Notes under the pieces: generated by a model | Told to the model about the DNA's origin: nothing | The model's database searches: none | Seen by the model: only the letters and a program-made list of their open reading frames with translations | Part shown: positions 58,226 through 64,000 of the stretch, piece after piece | Layout: each line of letters opens with the position of its first letter | Numbering within the stretch: the first letter of the stretch is position 1 | Position numbers and translations under genes: made by a program | NCBI RefSeq assembly: GCF_031348265.1 | Contig: NZ_CP133771.1 | Span: 186,001 to 250,000, forward strand | DNA from: Streptomyces collinus | GTDB lineage: Bacteria; Actinomycetota; Actinomycetes; Streptomycetales; Streptomycetaceae | DNA: 64,000 nucleotides | Direction: 5' to 3'

Positions 58226-59196
58226 GCGATGTCCTCCGGTTCGACTTGGTCGACGATGGAACGGACGACGTCCGCCAGAGTGGGCTGGAAGTAGGACGCG
58301 GAGCGCAGTGCGAGGCCGGCGGCGTGGGCCCGGGCGACCACCTCGGCCAGGGTGCCTTGGTGGTCGCCGTCGGACAGGTCGAGCCGCACGCCCTGGTCGG
58401 CGGCGCGGACGGACCGGACCGGGCCGCCGGACTGCGCCTCCTGCCCGGCCCAGTCCTGGAGCCGCTCGAGGTGGGATTCGGTGAAGGCCTCCAGGATCAG
58501 GCTGGAGCGCTCGCCCCACCGGGTGACGGCGTCGAGCGAGGCGTCCTTGATCTGGCGGCCCTGGTGAAGCACCACGACCGAGTCGGCCAGCGCGACCAGT
58601 TCGTCGCGGTGATGGCTGGCGAACAGCACGCCGACGCCGTCCTTCTTGAGGCTCCCCAGCAGCTCCAGCAGCGTCTCGCGGGCCGTCGGGTCCAGGCCCG
58701 TGGTCGGCTCGTCGAGGATCAGCAGGTCGGGGCGGTGCGCCACGGCGCAGATGACGTGCAGCTTGCGCTGGCTGCCACCGGAGAGGCTGCGCACGTATTG
58801 GTGGCGGTACCGCTCCAGGTCGGCCAGGGCGATCAGCTCCTCGTACCGGCCGGGGTCGGCCCGCCGGAGCTTGAGCTGGTGTTTGACGTACGTCTCCACG
58901 CTGACGCCGTCCGGGAGGTCCTTGGCCTGCTGGACGTACCCGATGTGGCGGCCGACCTGCCCCCAGCGGCGGGGCGGGGTGCCGCAGATGCGCACCTCGC
59001 CGCCCGACGGGCGCAGCAGCCCGGCGACGAGCCGGATCAGTGTGGTCTTGCCAGCGCCGTTGGTGCCGATGATGGCCACGCCCTCGCCTGCGTTCACCGA
59101 GAAGGTGAGGGAGCGCAGGGCGAAGTCGGGGCTCACGCGGTGGTCGAGCCGGGAGACCGACAGGACCGGCGCCGCGGTGGTCGGGGTGTCAGCCAT
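58222..59196 (-). CDS. ABC exporter ATP-binding protein of the biosynthetic operon
   Basis: A 324-residue ATPase: Walker A GTNGAGKTTLIRLV, signature LSGGSQRKLHVICAV, Walker B LLILDEPTTGLDPTARE, switch FASHHRDELVALAD. About 100 C-terminal residues follow the cassette (ADQGVRLDLSDGDHQGTLAE), as in DrrA-like exporters. It overlaps the permease gene by 8 bp and the HemN-like gene by 4 bp. Expected to export the pathway product. Confidence 0.92.
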   Translation of the reverse strand: MADTPTTAAPVLSVSRLDHRVSPDFALRSLTFSVNAGEGVAIIGTNGAGKTTLIRLVAGLLRPSGGEVRICGTPPRRWGQVGRHIGYVQQAKDLPDGVSVETYVKHQLKLRRADPGRYEELIALADLERYRHQYVRSLSGGSQRKLHVICAVAHRPDLLILDEPTTGLDPTARETLLELLGSLKKDGVGVLFASHHRDELVALADSVVVLHQGRQIKDASLDAVTRWGERSSLILEAFTESHLERLQDWAGQEAQSGGPVRSVRAADQGVRLDLSDGDHQGTLAEVVARAHAAGLALRSASYFQPTLADVVRSIVDQVEPEDIA

Positions 59197-59965
59197 GGCC
59201 GATCCTCCTACGGAAGGCCCAGGCCGCGATGGAGAGGGCCAGGAACGAGTAGGCCACCGCCAGCACCGATGCTCCGGTGGCCGAGACGTCGGGCGAGGTG
59301 GCGGCGCGGAAGATGTCGACGTGCACCGAGAGGGGGAGCCTGGCGAAGACGTCGCCGAGCGTCCCGAGGTTCTCGAGCGGGAAGAAGATCCCGGCGAAGT
59401 ACATGAGCGGGATGACGATGATGTTCACGACGGCAGGGAACGAGATCTCGTTGGTGTACGTCGCGATGAGGATCCCGAGCCCCGCGAAGGCCGTGCACGC
59501 GGTGAAGAAGCCCAGGACGAACAGCGGCACCGACTCGATCCGGGCGTCGAAGACCCCGACGCCGAGCAGGAGCACCAGCACGAACTGGAACAGGCACTTG
59601 AGTACGACACCGACGATCCGGGCGAGCAGGAACCCGGAGTACGACAGGGGCGAGAGGATCAGGTCCTCGATCGTGCGGCGGTTGCGGTCGATGATGACCG
59701 TGTAGCCGACGGTGTAGGTGCAGCTGAACATGATGCCGGCCCCGATGATGCCGGGGAAGACGAAGCCGAAGTAGTTGGCGGCCGTCGGGGCCGGGCTCAC
59801 CATCTGGTCGGTCGCGGCCCCGAAGGCCAGCACCATCGACACCGACGTCAGCAGCGTCGACACCGCGAACAGGCGGTTGTCGAAGAACTGCCGCATGTCC
59901 ATCACGACCAGCCCGAGCACGTCGCCGAGCCAGCCGGACTCCGGCTGCATACGCGTTGCCCTCAT
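59189..59965 (-). CDS. ABC-2 permease of the biosynthetic operon
   Basis: A 258-residue membrane protein with six hydrophobic segments: LFAVSTLLTSVSMVLAFGAA, FGFVFPGIIGAGIMFSCTY, FLLARIVGVVLKCLFQFVLVL, VPLFVLGFFTACTAFAGLGI, SFPAVVNIIVIPLMYFAGIFF and ASVLAVAYSFLALSIAAWAF. The loop RNRRTIEDLILSPLS and the FAGIFFPLENL segment are typical of ABC-2 drug exporters. The start shares a base with the stop of the upstream nitrilase-like gene (TGATG). Confidence 0.9.
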   Translation of the reverse strand: MRATRMQPESGWLGDVLGLVVMDMRQFFDNRLFAVSTLLTSVSMVLAFGAATDQMVSPAPTAANYFGFVFPGIIGAGIMFSCTYTVGYTVIIDRNRRTIEDLILSPLSYSGFLLARIVGVVLKCLFQFVLVLLLGVGVFDARIESVPLFVLGFFTACTAFAGLGILIATYTNEISFPAVVNIIVIPLMYFAGIFFPLENLGTLGDVFARLPLSVHVDIFRAATSPDVSATGASVLAVAYSFLALSIAAWAFRRRIGHG

Positions 59966-60816
59966 CAGGCGGGCCCCCCGTGGTTCGTGGTCCAGGTCGA
60001 GCGCAGGTCGTCGTGGAACGGCAGCCCGGCGCGGACCTTGCGCCGCTGGCGCCAGTGCACGTCCGCGTGGATCACGGCCTCCTGGCTGCCCGGGTCGGCC
60101 TCGGCGAGGATGTCGGCGTCCCGGTCCTCGCGGGCGTCCTGCACCAGACCGTCGACGATCATGCTGCGGCCGACGTAGGTCATGTTCGCGAAGCGGTTCT
60201 CCCCCACCCCGCTGGCGAAGACCAGCGCGCACTCGTTGTCGGCGGCCCGGGCACGGCACAGGGAGCGCACCGGGTGCGAGAACGGTCCGAAGAGGTTGGC
60301 CACGCAGACGACGAGGTCGGCGTCCTGGGCGAGGTACTGCCGGCCGGCCTCCGGGAAGCGCAGGTCGTAGCTGACCTGGAGTCCGATCCGCCCGACGGGT
60401 GTGTCGATCACCTCGCCGGGCGAGCCGGTGGAGATGTACTCGGACTCGCCCGCCCACACGCAGGCGCGGTGGTACCAGCCGAGCGGGTCGCCGCCGGGGC
60501 CGACGAGCACGGCCGCGTCGAAGACGTCCCGTCCGGCCGACAGGAGCACGCCCGCTGCGATGTGCATGCCGAGGGTGCGGGCCTGCTCGGCGAGGAACTC
60601 GACGACCGGGCCGTCCTCGGTGGTGGCGTCGGTGCGCAGCGTCGGGAAGTTCAGGCCGGTGGCGAACGTCGCCGGCAGGCACGCCAGGTCGGCCTCGCGT
60701 TCCCGTGCGGTGGACAGCAGCTTGGCGGCTCGTGCGAGGTTCTCGTCCCGCTGTCCGGGCTCGATCCGCAGTTGCAGGGCGGCGAGCCGGGTGCGGGCGC
60801 CGCGGAAGAGGCTCAT
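59965..60816 (-). CDS. Nitrilase-superfamily protein 2, all three catalytic residues replaced
   Basis: A 283-residue nitrilase fold. The Glu position reads CLPATFATG (A49), the Lys position GWYHRACVW (R117), and the Cys position GLQVSYDLRFPE (S149). Surrounding motifs (GRIGL, YDLRFPEAGRQYLA, NLFGPFSHPVRSL) are well kept, so the fold is under selection while the triad is gone. Possible roles are subunit of a hetero-complex with the active paralogue, ligand-binding protein, or new chemistry. ATG overlaps the decarboxylase stop (ATGA 60813-60816). Confidence 0.9.
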   Translation of the reverse strand: MSLFRGARTRLAALQLRIEPGQRDENLARAAKLLSTAREREADLACLPATFATGLNFPTLRTDATTEDGPVVEFLAEQARTLGMHIAAGVLLSAGRDVFDAAVLVGPGGDPLGWYHRACVWAGESEYISTGSPGEVIDTPVGRIGLQVSYDLRFPEAGRQYLAQDADLVVCVANLFGPFSHPVRSLCRARAADNECALVFASGVGENRFANMTYVGRSMIVDGLVQDAREDRDADILAEADPGSQEAVIHADVHWRQRRKVRAGLPFHDDLRSTWTTNHGGPA

Positions 60817-61994
60817 CGTGGCGCCGCCTCGGCCGCGACTTCCTTGCACGCCCGCTCCAGCACCGGGAGGAACTCGTCCACCATCGCGGGTGTCACGTGC
60901 CGGGTGACGACCAGCCGCAGGGTTTCGCCGAAGCGCTTCGAGGTGGAGACGATCCAGCCCTTCGACTCCAGCAGCTGCGAGATGCGGACCGCGTGCGGCA
61001 TCCTGACCACCACGATGTTCAGCTGCGGTTCGGCGAACAGCTCGTGCCCGGCGGCGCGCAATCCGTCCACCAGGTACTGCGTCACCTCGAAGTTGGTCCG
61101 GGTGAGGTCGCGGAAACCGTCCCGCCCGAGGTGCTCCAGCACCGCGTAGGTCGACACCGCGGCGGCGCCCGGGCGGGTGCCGAGCAGGGTGTTGTGCACC
61201 GGCGTGTCGATGAAGAACGAGTCGACCGCGAAGCGCCCGGCGTCCTGGGCGCCCCGGAACAGGATCGCCCCGGCCGGGACGTTGGCCAGTCCGTACTTGT
61301 GCGGGTCGATGGTGATCGAGTCGACGCCGTCGACGCTGAAGTCGAACTGGGGCAGGTCGTGGCCGAGTTCACGGGCGAACGGGATGATGAAGCCGCCGGT
61401 GGCCGCGTCCACGTGCAGGTGCACGTCCCGTCCCGCCACCACCGGACCGATCTCGTCGACCGCGTCGACCACACCGAACTCGCTGCTGCCCGCGGTCGCG
61501 ACGACCGCGACGGTGTGTTCGCCGATGCGCCGGGCCACCTCACCGGCCGGCAACCGCAGGGAGTCGTCGACCGGCACGACGACCGGGGTCAGCCCCAGCA
61601 GGCCGAAGATCTTGGTGAAGGAGAAGTGCACGGTGCTGCTGACGACCACTTCGGGCCGGTCGGTCAGCCAGCCCCGGGCGCGCGCCGACTCGCGGGCCAC
61701 GAGCAGCGCGATCAGGTTCGCCTCGGTTCCTCCGGACACCAGACTCCCCGACCCGCCGGGGTTGCCCATCAGGTCGAGCAGCAGCCGGACGACCCTGCGC
61801 TCGATCCGCTTGGTGCCGCGGAAGATGCGCACGTCGCCGAGGTTGGTGTGCGCCGCGGCGGACGCCATCTCCACTCCCAGCGGATGGGGTTCGGTGCAGA
61901 TGGAATTGAGCACTCGGTTCCACGGCACGTCGTCTGCCAGCTCCGTCGCGATCCGTCGTCGGACGTCGGAGGCGGGAGCGCCGGAGGCACGCAT
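60813..61994 (-). CDS. MfnA-like PLP-dependent amino-acid decarboxylase
   Basis: A 393-residue fold-type I enzyme. GSLVSGGTEANLIALLVARE binds the cofactor phosphate, HLHVDAATGGFIIPF supplies the Asp, and ITIDPHKYGLANVPAG the Schiff-base Lys (about K233). HKYG with PHPLGVEMASAAAH near the N-terminus resembles archaeal-type tyrosine/aspartate decarboxylases (MfnA). It could provide an amine building block such as beta-alanine or tyramine. It lies between two nitrilase-like genes with a 1-bp gap on one side and overlap on the other. Confidence 0.88.
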   Translation of the reverse strand: MRASGAPASDVRRRIATELADDVPWNRVLNSICTEPHPLGVEMASAAAHTNLGDVRIFRGTKRIERRVVRLLLDLMGNPGGSGSLVSGGTEANLIALLVARESARARGWLTDRPEVVVSSTVHFSFTKIFGLLGLTPVVVPVDDSLRLPAGEVARRIGEHTVAVVATAGSSEFGVVDAVDEIGPVVAGRDVHLHVDAATGGFIIPFARELGHDLPQFDFSVDGVDSITIDPHKYGLANVPAGAILFRGAQDAGRFAVDSFFIDTPVHNTLLGTRPGAAAVSTYAVLEHLGRDGFRDLTRTNFEVTQYLVDGLRAAGHELFAEPQLNIVVVRMPHAVRISQLLESKGWIVSTSKRFGETLRLVVTRHVTPAMVDEFLPVLERACKEVAAEAAPR

Positions 61995-61995
61995 C

Positions 61996-62784
61996 TCAAC
62001 TCACCTGCGCCGTCAGGTCCGTGTACAGCTCCGTCCGGCGCGCCCACAGTCCGAACCAGAGGGTCTGCTGGAAGCGCAGGTCGGGTTCGCGCAGGTGCCG
62101 GATCCTCGCCACGTCCCAGGGCGCCTCGATGACGCCCTCGTCGGTGCCGGCCTCGGCGAGGAACCCCTCGGGCGCCGCCACGGCGCTGCCGCCACCGCAG
62201 CGTCCGCCCAGCGAACCGGCGAAGGCGACGGCGACGGTGTTGAGGGTGGCGATGCCCCACACCGCGGCGCGCTGCGCGGCCTGCTGCGTGCCGTCGAGGG
62301 ACCCGGCCACCAACAGCAGTTCCGCACCCATCAGGCATTCGATGCGCGGCGGTTCGACCAGCCAGAAGTCGGGGCCGAGAAGCACCCCGACCTGGCCGAA
62401 CGGCGTCTCGACGACCGGGAAGTCGTCGCCGGTGCCGGTCGTCCCGTCGGGCAGGACGGGCCGCTCCACCCGGGCGCACTCCGAGCCGCTCGGGTCGAGC
62501 AGCCTGGCCACCTGCATCAGCCCGCCGCCCGGCCGTTCCTCCGCCCACGAGCCGGTGAGCACGTAGGTGCCGCGGGTCCGCGCCAGTGCCGTCAGACGGT
62601 CCAGGCACCGCTCACGCAGCGGCCGGGGCAGTGCCGGGCCGGCGTCGCCGGTGGTGAACGCGTTCTCGGGGAGGACGACGAACGATGCCTCGTCGGTCAC
62701 CCGGCTGTCGAGATCGTCGAGTACGGCGTCGGCGGTCGCCTCGGGGGTGGCCCGGCGGGCGTGTTGGGCTACGAAGATGGTCAC
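61996..62784 (-). CDS. Nitrilase-superfamily protein 3, lysine-free, catalytic Cys replaced
   Basis: A 262-residue nitrilase fold. Glu is present (VVLPENAFTTG, E40). The Cys position reads GVLLGPDFWLVEP, with G137 aligned to the Cys of the CSDFW motif in paralogue 4. The protein contains no lysine at all, so the catalytic Lys is also missing; its region reads CARVERPVLP. A hydrolase mechanism is therefore ruled out by family knowledge. ATG overlaps the stop of paralogue 4 (ATGA 62781-62784). Confidence 0.88.
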   Translation of the reverse strand: MTIFVAQHARRATPEATADAVLDDLDSRVTDEASFVVLPENAFTTGDAGPALPRPLRERCLDRLTALARTRGTYVLTGSWAEERPGGGLMQVARLLDPSGSECARVERPVLPDGTTGTGDDFPVVETPFGQVGVLLGPDFWLVEPPRIECLMGAELLLVAGSLDGTQQAAQRAAVWGIATLNTVAVAFAGSLGGRCGGGSAVAAPEGFLAEAGTDEGVIEAPWDVARIRHLREPDLRFQQTLWFGLWARRTELYTDLTAQVS

Positions 62785-63716
62785 GAACGAGTCCCCTCAT
62801 GTGCACTGGTCGCGCCGGCGGGCCGGCCCCGGTCCGGGCCGCCCCCGGTCAGGCTCGCCCGCAGTTCGGCCGCCAGGTCCCGGTCCGCGCCGGCGTACGG
62901 GGTGAGCAGCGCCTGGTAGGCGTCGGGGCGGCGGAGTTGCTGCCAGCGGCGGCCGTCGCCGTGCGCGGGCTCGTCGAGGTCGACGACGAGGGTCTCCGGC
63001 GCGTCGCTGCCCGCCTGCGCGATCACGCCCTCCGGGCCGGCGACCAGGCTGGTGCCGGCGAAGTGGATCTCCACGAGCCGGTCCCCGCGCTTGCCGCGGA
63101 CGACGCCGACCGAGCTGGCGTAGACGATGTTGACGTCGTTCAGGTACGCCGCCGTGCGCAGGGCGTTCACCATGAGCGGCTGGTTCTGGCCCAGGGTCCC
63201 GCCCGGTACGAAGATCGTGCGTGCGCCGGCGAGTGCCAGCAGCCGGACGACCTCGGGGATCCAGAAGTCCGAGCACACGGCGATGCCGATCTGCCCGAAC
63301 TCGGTCGACAGGACACCGAGCGAGTCGGCCTGGCGGCACACCACCATCTCGTTGCCGAAGGCGTGTGCCTTGACGGCGCGTCCGGTGATGACACCTTGCC
63401 GGCCGATCAGCAGGGAGGTGTTCCGGTACATGCCGTCCTGCAGGTCCTCGACGAGCGAACCCAGCAGGATGTGCGTGTTGAGCTTGCGGGCCAGGGACTG
63501 GAAGCCGTCGACGATCGGCCCGGGGATCGGAGTGTCGGTCCGTCCTTTCAGACCGTCCTGCCCCGGCATGTACCACGGCGGGCCGAGCAGGAATTCGGGA
63601 AAGCACACCAGGTCGATGTCGCCGGCACCGCAGACGTCCTCGATGGCCTGGTAGGCGTTGCGCAGGCCGTCTTCGTGATCGTCGACCCACTGGGTCTGTA
63701 CTACCGCTACCCTCAT
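62781..63716 (-). CDS. Nitrilase-superfamily protein 4 with intact Glu-Lys-Cys triad
   Basis: A 311-residue carbon-nitrogen hydrolase. CFPEFLLGPPWYMPGQ gives E41, GRAVKAHAFGNEMVV gives K116, and QIGIAVCSDFWIPEVVRL gives C148, so the triad is complete. Members hydrolyse amides, nitriles or N-carbamoyl groups or condense acyl groups to amines. A Gly/Pro/Arg-rich tail of about 30 residues is extra. As the only competent member of four, it may be the catalytic subunit of a mixed complex. ATG 63716. Confidence 0.92.
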   Translation of the reverse strand: MRVAVVQTQWVDDHEDGLRNAYQAIEDVCGAGDIDLVCFPEFLLGPPWYMPGQDGLKGRTDTPIPGPIVDGFQSLARKLNTHILLGSLVEDLQDGMYRNTSLLIGRQGVITGRAVKAHAFGNEMVVCRQADSLGVLSTEFGQIGIAVCSDFWIPEVVRLLALAGARTIFVPGGTLGQNQPLMVNALRTAAYLNDVNIVYASSVGVVRGKRGDRLVEIHFAGTSLVAGPEGVIAQAGSDAPETLVVDLDEPAHGDGRRWQQLRRPDAYQALLTPYAGADRDLAAELRASLTGGGPDRGRPAGATSAHEGTRS

Positions 63717-63785
63717 GCGTCTTGTCTCCTCGAGATGCCACCGGTGGATCGGCCGCGGCGGCTGCGTGCCACGGCCGGGTGCGGG

Positions 63786-64000
63786 TCATGACGTGGCGGT
63801 ACTCCAGTCCTGCACGCCGACGACCGTGACCTCGGCCTCGACCCCCAGCGCCTCGTCGATGCCGCTGCGGATCGCGCGCCGCATCGCGCCCTCGTCGACC
63901 GCTTGAGGTCCGGCGACGGCGCAGGTCACGTGGAAGGTGCCGTCCCGGACGGCGCAGGCGAAGTGCGGTGCGAGCCTCCTGTGGCCGAACACGACCCGCT
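63786..64000 (-). CDS. C-terminal end of an unidentified protein, possibly PaaK-like ligase (partial)
   Basis: The frame is open from the window edge to a TGA at 63786-63788 (about 70 residues): VVFGHRRLAPHFACAVRDGT, then GAMRRAIRSGIDEALGVEAE and VTVVGVQDW. The pattern of a strand, an acidic helix and a V.VV strand resembles the small C-terminal domain of phenylacetate-CoA ligase-like adenylate-forming enzymes, but the fragment is too short to be sure. It is the first gene seen of the operon entering from the right, with a 69-bp gap to the nitrilase gene. Confidence 0.5.
   Translation of the reverse strand, partial: RVVFGHRRLAPHFACAVRDGTFHVTCAVAGPQAVDEGAMRRAIRSGIDEALGVEAEVTVVGVQDWSTATS

Noticed and set aside
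48726..64000. Reading the operon as a butirosin-type aminoglycoside cluster because of the BtrH-like proteins
   Set aside because: No 2-deoxystreptamine, glycosyltransferase or carrier-protein genes are present in the window, and the radical SAM and AlkD genes do not fit that pathway.

Overview
The window reads as a piece of a Streptomyces-type actinomycete chromosome. GC is very high throughout, GTG starts are frequent, and genes typically end and begin with ATGA, GTGA or TGATG overlaps. TTA leucine codons are almost absent (I found two), and the families are typical of the genus (ECF41 sigma factor, SARP regulator, DUF6223, Imm7, DUF2975). I see no rRNA, tRNA, CRISPR array or intact insertion sequence.

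Layout. 0-4.3 kb: end of a YdeI-like gene, a VOC protein, a dead ABC-F gene with a possible leader peptide, and a PLP decarboxylase. 4.5-9.4 kb: a branched-chain amino-acid type ABC importer. 9.5-17.6 kb: a methyltransferase, an iron ABC importer behind an iron-box-like site, and a divergent adenylation-carrier-membrane acyltransferase fusion. 17.5-23.8 kb: secreted peptidase, two small membrane proteins, ECF41 sigma factor, lactonase-like hydrolase, HAD protein, and an orphan Imm7-like protein. 23.9-30.1 kb: an unusual group combining a beta-trefoil plus seven-blade FG-GAP protein, an unknown protein, an aerolysin-like candidate with a small partner, and a six-blade NHL plus ricin-like protein. 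30.6-35.5 kb: a SARP regulator and a DrrAB-type exporter. 35.7-48.6 kb: accessory DNA with several remnants (MerR, alcohol dehydrogenase, MarR, AraC, a chimeric permease/hydrolase). It also holds a secreted phosphodiesterase-like enzyme, a subtilase, and a DsbA-MBL-SnoaL-hydrolase operon, of which a scrambled second copy survives at 39-40 kb.

48.7-64 kb is the most interesting part: at least 16 minus-strand genes, mostly overlapping, read as one biosynthetic operon that continues past the right edge. It encodes two BtrH/DUF4872 proteins, a NodU/CmcH carbamoyltransferase, a pentapeptide-repeat protein, an AlkD-type DNA glycosylase and a cobalamin-binding radical SAM enzyme. It also encodes a HemN-like radical SAM enzyme coupled to a class I methyltransferase, an ABC exporter, an MfnA-like PLP decarboxylase and four nitrilase-superfamily proteins. 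Only one of the four nitrilase proteins keeps the Glu-Lys-Cys triad. The HemN-like/methyltransferase pair with an AlkD-type repair enzyme recalls the logic of CC-1065/yatakemycin-type pathways. My working hypothesis is a pathway for a DNA-alkylating metabolite with its own repair and export functions. The last gene of this operon carries a TTA codon at codon 4, suggesting bldA control, and a perfect hairpin terminator at 48584-48625 marks the left edge of the cluster.
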